A stretch of 64,000 nucleotides of DNA from Dehalococcoidia bacterium (lineage in GTDB: Bacteria; Chloroflexota; Dehalococcoidia; GIF9; UBA5629). The notes under the pieces are model-generated. The model had not been told where the DNA came from and made no database searches. It worked only from the letters and a program-made list of their open reading frames with translations. The stretch covers positions 62,001 through 126,000 of the forward strand of contig JBAZEK010000001.1 in NCBI GenBank assembly GCA_041653995.1, in the 5' to 3' direction. Below, in pieces: positions 7,880-15,895 of the stretch. Within the stretch, counting starts at the first letter, position 1. Every line of letters starts with the position of its first letter. The position numbers were made by a program, and so were the translations under genes.

Positions 7880-7887
7880 TTATATCA
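7879..7887 (-). promoter_or_regulatory. Extended -10 promoter for the TetR gene
   Basis: On the minus strand the sequence reads TGATATAAT, a TGN extended -10 followed by a perfect TATAAT. No good -35 is visible. The predicted start, near 7872, falls inside the operator and would give negative autoregulation. Confidence 0.4.
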
Positions 7888-7944
7888 CTGGGTAAAATGC
7901 ACCATTTATCAGATATTTACATACCCGGAGGTTTAATCTTTTTG

Positions 7945-8010
7945 ATGAGGAGCAACTTACAGGGGACCGTCATCGTAGCGTACGGCATTTGGAGGAATAT
8001 AAATGAGTGA
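7945..8010 (+). CDS. Possible 21-codon leader ORF overlapping the next start
   Basis: After GGAGG at 7927-7931, an ATG at 7945 opens 21 codons that end at TGA 8008-8010, overlapping the ATG (8003-8005) of the dehydratase-like gene. The main gene has its own GGAGG, so the leader would allow translational coupling if used. The twelve-base spacing from its ribosome site is long, and the peptide resembles nothing I know. It may be chance. Confidence 0.2.
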   Translation: MRSNLQGTVIVAYGIWRNINE

Positions 8011-9364
8011 TACTATTGCTCCCGTCAAAACTGAACAGAGGAGGGCCATTAATAGGCTGAAGAGCATGTACCCTCTGCGCAACCTGGTGCAGCAGGACTA
8101 TCTGAATACTCTTCAGGCCGCCAAGGAAGGGGAACCAACTGTCTGGGCCATGATTAATTACTGGGAGGGGGATATCCCTCTAAAAGCCATGGGCCTCAAT
8201 ATCGTTTATCCCGAGAACTACTCCGCTCTCCTGGCAGCCTCCGGCACAGCCGAACCGTTCTTGGATGGCTCGGACTCCGACGGCTTCCCTACCCATATGT
8301 GTGGTTACGGCAGGAGCACCATCGGCTATTCATATCGCATGATGAAGGAAAATGGCGGCATGATACCGCCTGAAGCGCCCATGGGCGGTATGCCCAAACC
8401 GCAGTTGCTCGTCGCCTCAGGTATCATCTGCGATGCCAGATTCAAATGGTTTCAGGCTCTGTCCAGGTATTTTGATGTTCCCAGGTGGTGCCTTGAGATG
8501 CCCCTTATGGGCACCGCCGAAGGCACAGAGGAAGACCTCGAAACGTATCAGGTAGAGTTCCTGGTCAAGGAGCTGAAAGAATTCATCACTTTCCTGGAGA
8601 GACTTTTTAAGAAAAAAATGGATTGGCATAGGTTCGAAGAGCTCACTGACCTCGCTATCAGGATTCACGAAATCACTTACCGGATCAGTGAAGCACGTAA
8701 AGCGACACCCGGCCCTATGCACTCTACGGATTTCTGGAGCAGCATGCCACCATCGCTATTCTTTGCAGGTGATATGAATGTGTCGCTCAAGCTGTATCAG
8801 GACATGCTGGCGGAAGTGCAGGACAGGGTTAAGAATATGGAATCTGCGATCAGGTTCCCCGAGAGGTATAGGATCATATTTGCCGAACTGCCGCCGTGGC
8901 ACAGCCTCAAATTCTTCGATAGTCTGGCCGAAAGAGGCTGGAATTTCGTATTTGAAAGCAATGGCTATCATGCTCCCAAACCGCCGGATCTGGTTAAAGT
9001 GAGCGACCCGGTGGAGAAGCTGGTGCGCCTGTCGCGTAACTTCATATTCAATATGCATCCGCAGGCCAAGAATGATGGAATAGCCAATCCCATTGTCGAG
9101 TTCTATCTTAATTATGCCCGATGGTATAAAGCGGATGGTTATTTCCTTCACCCGCTCATGTCCTGCCGTGTGGCCAGCTCAAGCCTTAAGACAGTGCAGA
9201 ACTTCCTGCTGACAAGACTCAACGTGCCCACGCTCTGGGTGGAGGGCGACATTATTGATAAGCGCGTTTTTAATCCCCAGGAAACACTGTCCAGAGCTGA
9301 AGCCTTCGAACAAACGATGGATCATTTCAGGAGAACCCGCGAATCACAGGGTGTGGAGTGGTAA
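8003..9364 (+). CDS. 2-hydroxyacyl-CoA dehydratase / benzoyl-CoA reductase-type subunit
   Basis: The 453-residue protein matches the HgdB/BcrB/BcrC/BadD/BadE superfamily: an N-terminal region with AMGLNIVYPENYSALLAASG, then three cysteines in family context, THMCGYGRS, IICDARFKW and LMSCRVASS. These are the positions that ligate the [4Fe-4S] cluster in family members. Known members work as heterodimers and need an ATP-driven activator (HgdC or BcrA/D type). Neither a second subunit nor an activator lies in the window, so this is a lone subunit. It could dehydrate a 2-hydroxyacyl-CoA, act in ring reduction with distant partners, or have a different role. It is driven by the TetR-controlled promoter and has a good GGAGG site before ATG 8003. 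Confidence 0.75.
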   Translation: MSDTIAPVKTEQRRAINRLKSMYPLRNLVQQDYLNTLQAAKEGEPTVWAMINYWEGDIPLKAMGLNIVYPENYSALLAASGTAEPFLDGSDSDGFPTHMCGYGRSTIGYSYRMMKENGGMIPPEAPMGGMPKPQLLVASGIICDARFKWFQALSRYFDVPRWCLEMPLMGTAEGTEEDLETYQVEFLVKELKEFITFLERLFKKKMDWHRFEELTDLAIRIHEITYRISEARKATPGPMHSTDFWSSMPPSLFFAGDMNVSLKLYQDMLAEVQDRVKNMESAIRFPERYRIIFAELPPWHSLKFFDSLAERGWNFVFESNGYHAPKPPDLVKVSDPVEKLVRLSRNFIFNMHPQAKNDGIANPIVEFYLNYARWYKADGYFLHPLMSCRVASSSLKTVQNFLLTRLNVPTLWVEGDIIDKRVFNPQETLSRAEAFEQTMDHFRRTRESQGVEW

Positions 9365-9472
9365 CCAAAGAAGAATAATGACGGCAGGTCAGTGTGATAA
9401 TAGCTATAAGAAAACCAATTTCTAGCGATGTTTTGCAATTGAAAAGTTTGTTATATTATTAAAGCTATCGTT

Positions 9473-9497
9473 TTAGGAGCCTGGACAGGCGTCCTAA
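9473..9497 (+). promoter_or_regulatory. Inverted repeat ahead of the transporter gene
   Basis: TTAGGAGCCT (9473-9482) pairs with AGGC-G-TCCTAA (9487-9497) with one bulged base and a four-base loop. It lies between an AT-rich promoter-like region (TTGCAA at 9433) and the transporter start. It may be an operator or an mRNA hairpin; there is no T-run. Confidence 0.3.
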
Positions 9498-9519
9498 TCA
9501 ATAATGAGGGGGAGATCAG

Positions 9520-10893
9520 ATGGAACAGGGTAAGGTTTCCTTGGGCGTAAAGCTCGGATACGGAGTCTGCGATTTCGGAGCGAACCTGTTTTTTACTGCG
9601 ACTGCATTCATATTATTGAACTATCTGACTGATACTGTAGGTCTCGCTGCGGCACTCGCAGGTATTGCCCTCATGGTGGGCCGTCTGTGGGACGCCTTTT
9701 ATGATCCTGTAATAGGCTATATCTCGGACCGCACCGTGAATAAAATGGGACGGCGCAGGCCGTACATGCTGGGAGGCGCCATCCCTCTCTTTATAGCGGT
9801 GATCGTGATGTTTATAAATCCGGTGCTTCTGGCGGGCGCAGGCATATCTCAGACAACGCTTTTTATCTATGCAATGGTCGTCTACCTGATCCTGTGTACC
9901 GCTTACTCAACGGTGAATATCCCTTACATGTCCATGGCTCCTGAGTTAACGGCCGACTACCATGAAAGGACGTCAATGATGGGCTACCGCTTTGGATTCG
10001 CGGCGATAGGCACTTTGCTCGGGGCGGGTTTGGCACTGCCCATCGTGGCGCTTGCGCCGGATAAAAATATCGGCTTCGTACTGCTGGGTATTGTATTCGG
10101 CTCCGTCATGCTTATTACGGCATTAATCACTATATTTACAGTCAAAGAGCCTGCTAATTTGAAACCGGCAAAGTCCATGGGCTTCGTTAAGACTTATACC
10201 GAGGTCTTCAAGAACAAGCCTTACCTGCTTATCCTGGCAACATACATATCTCATATTATGGCTATTACGGTGGCCAGCGGCATAGTCATTTACTACTTTA
10301 AATATATTCTGAACGACGAAGCCGCGACCACCTGGGCTATGCTGATACTGATCGGAACGGCTATTCTGTTTATCCCTGTCAGCGTCTTCCTGAGCAAGAG
10401 ATTGGGCAAGAAAAAGGTTTACGGTGCGGGCTTCGTAATCATGGCAATCATGCTGATGGTGCTCTTTTTCTTCGGTCACACTCAGGGCGTTACCTTCACA
10501 TTGATAGTCATGTTTTTAATGGGCACAGGTTTCGGCTTTACATATGCTATGCCCTATGCAATAGTGAGCGATGCAATTGAATACGACTATCTGAGGACCG
10601 GAGAACGAAGGGAGGGCGCTTTTTTCGGCATTTGGACATGGGGACTAAAAATCGGCCAGGCGCTGGCTATCTTTCTGATGGGAGTGACTCTCGAGTCGAT
10701 GGGCTATGTAGCCAACGTCATGCCGCAGACTGCAAGCGCCCAACTCAGTATCAGGCTATTCCTGGGGCCCATATCGGCCGGCATATTTATCATCGCGGCT
10801 GTATTTTTATATTTCTACCCGATAACGGAGGCACGGTATAAGGAGATTTGTGCGCAAATCGCCGAGATGGAGGCCAGATCCGCCGCCTCTTAA
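9520..10893 (+). CDS. GPH-family (MelB-like) major facilitator transporter
   Basis: The 457-residue membrane protein has about twelve hydrophobic segments. The N-terminal part, GVCDFGANLFF, then GRLWDAFYDPVIGYISDRT and GRRRPYMLGGAIP, is the signature of the glycoside-pentoside-hexuronide:cation symporter family. Characterised members co-transport sugars with H+, Na+ or Li+, but many uncharacterised anaerobe members sit in acid-degradation clusters, and the location between a dehydratase-like gene and an aromatic-type molybdenum operon suggests import of the pathway substrate. The ATG follows GAGGGGGAG. The hairpin and AT-rich upstream region point to its own promoter. Confidence 0.85.
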   Translation: MEQGKVSLGVKLGYGVCDFGANLFFTATAFILLNYLTDTVGLAAALAGIALMVGRLWDAFYDPVIGYISDRTVNKMGRRRPYMLGGAIPLFIAVIVMFINPVLLAGAGISQTTLFIYAMVVYLILCTAYSTVNIPYMSMAPELTADYHERTSMMGYRFGFAAIGTLLGAGLALPIVALAPDKNIGFVLLGIVFGSVMLITALITIFTVKEPANLKPAKSMGFVKTYTEVFKNKPYLLILATYISHIMAITVASGIVIYYFKYILNDEAATTWAMLILIGTAILFIPVSVFLSKRLGKKKVYGAGFVIMAIMLMVLFFFGHTQGVTFTLIVMFLMGTGFGFTYAMPYAIVSDAIEYDYLRTGERREGAFFGIWTWGLKIGQALAIFLMGVTLESMGYVANVMPQTASAQLSIRLFLGPISAGIFIIAAVFLYFYPITEARYKEICAQIAEMEARSAAS

Positions 10894-10938
10894 GGCCGAG
10901 TAACCTTGAATTTATTATATATGCGCAGGCGCTGTCAG

Positions 10939-10967
10939 TTGAGAGATTGAATATATGTGGATATACT
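10939..10967 (+). promoter_or_regulatory. Candidate promoter of the long molybdoenzyme operon
   Basis: TTGAGA (10939-10944), 17 bases, TATACT (10962-10967), about 60 bases upstream of the first gene at 11036. No copy of the TetR palindrome is visible here, so control may differ from the two TetR-type promoters. Confidence 0.45.
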
Positions 10968-11035
10968 GTATTGGATTGGCCTGTTAATGTATGTGGCGGT
11001 TGATGGTTGATTAAATCTAATTTTGAGGTAAGTAG

Positions 11036-11677
11036 ATGGGTAATATCAATGTGAGCGTAGACGGAAAAAAGGTCAGGGTTCGCGAGGGTTCTACCATACT
11101 AGAGGCGGCCGAGGCGGGCGGCATCACTATACCCACATTCTGCCATATCAAGGGGTTGCTGCCCACAGGTGTTTGCCGCGTGTGCGTGGTGGAGGTGAAG
11201 GGTTCCAGAACGCTGGTGGGAGCCTGCCACACGCCTGTCGCGGAGGGCATGATTGTTTCCACTCATACCCCGAGAGTGGTGGCTGCACGTAAAGTCATCG
11301 TGGAGCTGATGTTGACGGGCCATACCGGCGACTGCGTGAACGATCCCAACGCGGAGAACTGCAAGCTGCATAACCTTGCCTCGGACTATGAGGTGGGCGC
11401 CCCGCGGTTCAACGTTAAATCGCCGCGTTTCTATCCCGCAGAAGAATCCAACCCCTACGTGAGGAGGGATTTATCCAAGTGCGTACTCTGCCGCAAATGC
11501 GTCAAGGCCTGCCGTGAGATAGCGCACAAAGACGTGCTGAGCATAGGATATCGCGGCTTCAGGTCGAAGGTGGTCAGCGGTTACGACCAGGCGCTCACAA
11601 CGGAGGCCTGCCGTGACTGCCTGATCTGCATCGAGCACTGCCCCACGGGAGCGTTGGGCAGGCCGGTCAAAGTCTGA
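11036..11677 (+). CDS. NuoG-N/HoxU-like iron-sulfur subunit of an NADH-linked complex
   Basis: The 213-residue protein carries electrons between an NADH-oxidising flavin subunit and a partner enzyme. Domains in order: a plant-type [2Fe-2S] domain with C36, C47, C50 and C64; the His/Cys region (H96, C100, C109); and a two-cluster ferredoxin domain with C139/C142/C145/C149 and C182/C185/C188/C192. In NuoG the middle region has His plus three Cys. Here the usual second cysteine is absent (DCVNDPNAENC), so that cluster may be missing or differently ligated. Homologous subunits occur in complex I, HoxU of NAD hydrogenases and NAD formate dehydrogenases. It opens an operon with NuoE- and NuoF-like genes and a molybdenum hydroxylase, so NAD(H)-dependent electron exchange with that enzyme is the natural inference. 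Confidence 0.85.
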   Translation: MGNINVSVDGKKVRVREGSTILEAAEAGGITIPTFCHIKGLLPTGVCRVCVVEVKGSRTLVGACHTPVAEGMIVSTHTPRVVAARKVIVELMLTGHTGDCVNDPNAENCKLHNLASDYEVGAPRFNVKSPRFYPAEESNPYVRRDLSKCVLCRKCVKACREIAHKDVLSIGYRGFRSKVVSGYDQALTTEACRDCLICIEHCPTGALGRPVKV

Positions 11678-11698
11678 GTAAAAGGGGGCATGTTGAAG

Positions 11699-12139
11699 AT
11701 GAGCGATAAGAAAGACACAACCGCGGGCGGACAGTCCGGCGCCGGACTGTTGCCCGGTCTGAAAGCGGAGGTGGAGCAGAAGAATTATCTCTCCAAAGAA
11801 ACACTGGAGGGGATTGCAGGACAAACAGGCCTTCCGCTTAACTATGTTTACGGGGTGGCCTCGTTTTACGCGTTTCTGCCTGTAACCAGGGTGGGGAGAA
11901 ACGTGATTAAGGTATGCAACTGCCTGCCCTGCGAGATGAAGCAGGCCTCCGCATTGGTGGAGGGCATCAGGCAGGAGATTGGGATAGGGCCCGGCCAGAC
12001 CACGCCCGATGGGAAGTTCACGCTGGAGATGGTGGGCTGCATCGGGGCCTGCGACCAGGCGCCGGCCATGCTGATTAACGATAAATTATACGGCAACCTC
12101 ACGTCTGAGGGCATTGCCGGGATACTGAAATCCTATTGA
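11699..12139 (+). CDS. NuoE-like thioredoxin-fold [2Fe-2S] subunit
   Basis: From ATG 11699 the protein is 146 residues. An in-frame ATG at 11690 sits too close to the GGGGG ribosome site, so the second start is preferred. The N-terminal helical part (YLSKETLEGIAGQTGLPLNYVYGVASFYAFL) and the cluster ligands VCNCLPC and VGCIGACDQAP are those of the 24-kDa subunit family (NuoE, HoxE, HydA-type). With the NuoF-like protein it forms the NADH-oxidising half of the module. The first motif, CNCLPC, has one more cysteine than the common C-x4-C pattern. It lies 21 bases after the upstream gene and 13 before the next. Confidence 0.88.
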   Translation: MSDKKDTTAGGQSGAGLLPGLKAEVEQKNYLSKETLEGIAGQTGLPLNYVYGVASFYAFLPVTRVGRNVIKVCNCLPCEMKQASALVEGIRQEIGIGPGQTTPDGKFTLEMVGCIGACDQAPAMLINDKLYGNLTSEGIAGILKSY

Positions 12140-12152
12140 CAGGAGGTTATGA

Positions 12153-13406
12153 GTGGCGGAAAAGCGTATCGTATTAGGCAATTGCGGGAAAACAGACCCT
12201 CAGGATATCGAATCCTATCTCAAGGTGGGAGGGTTCAAGGCCTACGAGAAAGCGCGCAGGATGAAGCCGAAAGCTATCGTCGAGGAGGTTAAAAAATCGG
12301 GATTGACGGGCCGCGGCGGCGCCGGATTCAACTGCGGGCTCAAATGGGAGCTGGCCATGAACGCCAAAGGCCGGCAGAAGTACCTGATCTGCAACGCTGA
12401 CGAGGGCGAGGTCGGCGCATTTAAGGATAAATACATCCTCTCCCACGACCCCTTCGGACTGATCGAAGGGATGATTATAGCGGGACTGGCCATCGGCGCC
12501 CGCAAGGCCTATATCTACCTGAGGGGCGAATACCACCCGCTCAAAGGACTACTCGTCTCCGCCATCGGTCAGGCCTCAGGCAAAGGTTATTTGAAGGATA
12601 TGGATATCCAGGTGTTCGAGGGGGCCGGCGCGTACGTGTGCGGTGAGGAGTCGGCACTGATGAACTCCATAGAGGGACAGCGGGGTGAGTCGCGCTATAA
12701 ACCGCCGTACCCGCCGCAGCGAGGTCTGTGGGATATGCCCACCATCATCAACAACGTCGAGACGCTGATGAACATCCCCCACATCGTCAACAACGGCGCA
12801 GCCTGGTTCAGCGCCATGGGCGCCGGCAGGAGCAAAGGTACCAAGGTCTTCAGCGTCAGCGGTGACGTTGCCGGTCCGGGCATCTACGAGATGGAGATGG
12901 GCAGTACGCTCAAGGAGCTGGTTGTCGGCCTGGCCGGGGCCGCCGATATAAAGGCGGTGCAGATAGGCGGGGCGACCGGCAATATCATACCCGGCTACAT
13001 GATCGATACTCCCCTCTCACATGAAACCTTCCTGGGATCGGGCGCGGTGATGGTCTTCAATTCGACGCGGGACATCATCGACATAGTCCATAATGATATA
13101 CGTTTTCTCAACGAGGAATCCTGCGGTAAATGCACGCCCTGCCGCGAGGGGACCGAGGTGATGCTGGAGATATACGGGCGTTTACAGCAGGGGGACGGCA
13201 GAGAGAGGGATATAAGTACGCTGGAGGAGCTGGCACGCACGATGGCGGCTGCCTCGCTGTGCGGGTTGGGACAGGCGGCCGCCGTGCCCGTATTGGACTC
13301 ACTGAGATATTTCTATAACGAGTATATAGACAGGGTCAACCAATCGCAGTTTCTGCGCAGCTACCTCGGCGGTGAATTAGTTGTATCGAAGGAGGGAATC
13401 AGATGA
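12153..13406 (+). CDS. NuoF-like NADH-binding FMN/[4Fe-4S] subunit
   Basis: The 417-residue protein starts at GTG 12153 after a perfect AGGAGG. FMN and NADH binding motifs are intact: LTGRGGAGF, NADEGEVGAFKD (usually ...EPGTFKD), and GAGAYVCGEESAL. The C-terminal [4Fe-4S] motif ESCGKCTPCREG with a later cysteine in SLCGLGQ is present. Family knowledge: this subunit exchanges hydride with NAD(H) and passes electrons to iron-sulfur clusters, and in some complexes bifurcates them. It lacks the extra N-terminal thioredoxin-like and C-terminal ferredoxin domains of HydB-type bifurcating subunits. The stop overlaps the start of the molybdopterin subunit (ATGA), implying tight translational coupling and probably physical association with that enzyme. 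Confidence 0.9.
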   Translation: MAEKRIVLGNCGKTDPQDIESYLKVGGFKAYEKARRMKPKAIVEEVKKSGLTGRGGAGFNCGLKWELAMNAKGRQKYLICNADEGEVGAFKDKYILSHDPFGLIEGMIIAGLAIGARKAYIYLRGEYHPLKGLLVSAIGQASGKGYLKDMDIQVFEGAGAYVCGEESALMNSIEGQRGESRYKPPYPPQRGLWDMPTIINNVETLMNIPHIVNNGAAWFSAMGAGRSKGTKVFSVSGDVAGPGIYEMEMGSTLKELVVGLAGAADIKAVQIGGATGNIIPGYMIDTPLSHETFLGSGAVMVFNSTRDIIDIVHNDIRFLNEESCGKCTPCREGTEVMLEIYGRLQQGDGRERDISTLEELARTMAAASLCGLGQAAAVPVLDSLRYFYNEYIDRVNQSQFLRSYLGGELVVSKEGIR

Positions 13407-15859
13407 GTACGAACTCGCAAGATCAGACAGCGCGCATGCAGGAGATGTTCGATAACCTTTCTGCGGATAAATACCCGCTCAAAGAGTATAAGTATATCGG
13501 TCAGAAAAGCCCGCGAAGGATAGACGGCCTGGCCAAGGCATCGGGCCATGCCGATTATACTATGGATATACAGCTTCCGGGCATGCTGTATATGCGTCTT
13601 CTTATGTCCCCCTACCCCAATGCCAGGATAGTCAAAATGGATACCGGCAAGGCCGAGAAGCTGCCTGGAGTCAGGTATGTTTTGCGCTACGATGATCCGG
13701 AGGTTCAGAAGTCTGAGATCATAGGAAAGACGGCAGGATTTTTCGGAATTGACAGGGCTCTTTCCGATTCAGCGCACATGGAAGGGGAACTGGTCGGAGC
13801 TGCCGTTGCGGCTGAGACTGAGGAAATCGCCGAGGAAGCGCTTTCCCTGATCGAGATCGAATGGGAGGAGCGGCCCTTTAATCTGGACCCTGTGGCAGCC
13901 AGCGATCCGGCAGCGCCGCTCAGCTGGCCGGAGCGCTATAGCGACGGCAACCACTTCAACCGCGGCGCCTATGATGAACTGACGCACGGAGATGTAAAGA
14001 AAGGCTTTGCCGAGGCGGATAAAGTCATAGAATTCAGCTTCAAACGTACCGCTAATACCTGGGTAGGTCCCGAGAGGCCCTGCGGCATTTTCAAATGGAA
14101 TGGTGACAATGCCGAGATCTGGCTGAAGCACCAGCGGGTGCACCTGCCCAAGAGCCGTATCTCAGAGTGGTACGGCGGCATTCCCATGAGCAAAATAGAG
14201 ATACATTCTCTATATCAGGGGGCCAGCTTTGGAGGCTGGTGCCAGATAGACTGGAACCTGGGCCCATTATGGTGTGCCGGTGCAGTCTCAAAGAGGGTGG
14301 GGCGGCCGGTTAAATATGTCTTCACACGTCGTGAGGATTTCTTCGGCGGTTCCATGGACGAAGGCACCTACTTCTTCAAAGTCGGATTTAAAAATGACGG
14401 CACTATCACCGCCGTGGATGTAGACCTGTACCATGTAAATGCCATCTGGCCGGTTTTCAGCCCGGCATTGCATATACATGACAATACCAGGGTGCAGCAC
14501 CTCCACGGGCAGTCCAAGTCCATCTGGGTGAATAAGGGGCACACGGTTCCCACTCGATGTGAGATGCTGCCGCCGGTACTTGCCCAGACCATGATATTCG
14601 ATCGCGTGGCCACCGAGTTGGGTATGGATCCCACGGAACTGGCTTTGAAGAACGATGGTTGTATGGGCCATGATATGGAGTGGGCCAGGGAAGAAAAGGA
14701 AAAGCGCGGCTTTCCGGCGCGCGACAGCCTGAAGGAATGCCTCGAGAAGGGCAAGGGTGATTTCAGATGGGACCAGGCATGGCACAAGCCGGGCGCCAGG
14801 AAGTTGCCAAACGGGCGCATGCACGGGGTGGGCTTCAGCTGGGCTCATGAGTGGGACGACTCCAGCGGCGGCGGCGAATTCGCCATACGTATCGAGAGGA
14901 CCGACGGGACAGCCACATTGATGGCCATGGGTGCGGACAACGGCGTCAATGCGGAGGATACCTATTGCCAGATCGCTGCCGATGAACTGGGTTTTCGTTT
15001 GCAGGATGTTAATTATAATCCGCAGGTCTACCGCGGTTTCTATCGCATGACACCGGATTCCTCCACCAATATGTCGATCAACGGCTGGGCGGTGCGTCAC
15101 GCCGCCAGGATACTCAAGCAGAAGATACTTGAATCTGCAACAAGCCCTTCCTCTTCAACACAGAGAGGAAAATTCCAGCCGGCTTTCCCCGACACCAGGC
15201 CCGAGGACCTGGATATCAAAGACAGCGTGATAATCGTTAAGTCGGATCCCAAACGGCAGATGAGCATAGCCGACTTCGTAAGATTGGCCGGAGAGAGCGG
15301 GCCGTTTGCTACTGACGAGTTTCTGGGAACACGGGTTGGCTGGTCAGAGCCGTTGTTTGCGGCGGGCTATCACGTTCAGTACGGCGCGTATAATCCGGTC
15401 AATCCCCGGCCGCGCTTCTGCCGCCAGGCCCATTTCATGGAAATTGAGATCGATACAGAGACCGGCGAGGTCTTCGTTACCAGAGTGCTTAACGTTAACG
15501 ACGTGGGCAAGGTCATCAACCGCATGAGTTGCGAAGGTCAGCAATACGGTGGCAGCATCATGGGAGTGAGCAGGGCCAAGTTAGAAGAGGTGATACACGA
15601 CCCGGTTACCGGCGTGATGCTCAACGGGAACCTGCTCGACTATAAGATAGCCACTATGAAAGATCTGGGGCCTGTGGGTACTATCTTATTGGAGACGGGC
15701 ATGGGCTACGGCCCCTATGGGCTGATCGGCATTGGCGAGGACGTCGGCACAGTTGTCCCCGGGCTGCTGGCGCCTGCGGTCTACAACGCCATCGGAGTCT
15801 GGATAGACGAGCTGCCCATTACCCCGAGCAAAATACTGAAGGCACTGGGAAAATTATAG
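13403..15859 (+). CDS. Molybdopterin-binding large subunit, Hcr/xanthine oxidase family, copy 2
   Basis: The 818-residue catalytic subunit carries the molybdopterin cytosine dinucleotide cofactor. It shows the hammerhead start (RRIDGLAKASGHADYTMDI), the Moco-contact motifs YQGASFGGW and SSTNMSINGWAVRHAAR, and the C-terminal catalytic glutamate region GLIGIGEDVG. It is a close paralogue of 3922-6378 with the same length, diverging most around residues 95-110 and 605-635. Downstream small and FAD subunits complete the three-subunit enzyme. The cysteine-bearing FAD subunit points to the 4-hydroxybenzoyl-CoA reductase type, which removes a phenolic hydroxyl from an aryl-CoA, but hydroxylation of another CoA ester or heterocycle is equally possible. 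It overlaps the NuoF-like gene by four bases. Confidence 0.9.
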   Translation: MSTNSQDQTARMQEMFDNLSADKYPLKEYKYIGQKSPRRIDGLAKASGHADYTMDIQLPGMLYMRLLMSPYPNARIVKMDTGKAEKLPGVRYVLRYDDPEVQKSEIIGKTAGFFGIDRALSDSAHMEGELVGAAVAAETEEIAEEALSLIEIEWEERPFNLDPVAASDPAAPLSWPERYSDGNHFNRGAYDELTHGDVKKGFAEADKVIEFSFKRTANTWVGPERPCGIFKWNGDNAEIWLKHQRVHLPKSRISEWYGGIPMSKIEIHSLYQGASFGGWCQIDWNLGPLWCAGAVSKRVGRPVKYVFTRREDFFGGSMDEGTYFFKVGFKNDGTITAVDVDLYHVNAIWPVFSPALHIHDNTRVQHLHGQSKSIWVNKGHTVPTRCEMLPPVLAQTMIFDRVATELGMDPTELALKNDGCMGHDMEWAREEKEKRGFPARDSLKECLEKGKGDFRWDQAWHKPGARKLPNGRMHGVGFSWAHEWDDSSGGGEFAIRIERTDGTATLMAMGADNGVNAEDTYCQIAADELGFRLQDVNYNPQVYRGFYRMTPDSSTNMSINGWAVRHAARILKQKILESATSPSSSTQRGKFQPAFPDTRPEDLDIKDSVIIVKSDPKRQMSIADFVRLAGESGPFATDEFLGTRVGWSEPLFAAGYHVQYGAYNPVNPRPRFCRQAHFMEIEIDTETGEVFVTRVLNVNDVGKVINRMSCEGQQYGGSIMGVSRAKLEEVIHDPVTGVMLNGNLLDYKIATMKDLGPVGTILLETGMGYGPYGLIGIGEDVGTVVPGLLAPAVYNAIGVWIDELPITPSKILKALGKL

Positions 15860-15895
15860 CATAAAAACAAAGCTTCGAAAGAGGAGGACGAGAAC

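Noticed and set aside
706..9445. Shared TTGC(A/T)ATTGAAAA string at 706 and 9433 as a second regulon motif
   Set aside because: The match is short, AT-rich, overlaps likely promoter boxes and is not palindromic; two copies are too few to support a regulator.
14288..15100. A 270-codon open frame on the minus strand
   Set aside because: It is antisense to the molybdopterin subunit at 13403-15859, which has clear family motifs; the antisense frame has none.
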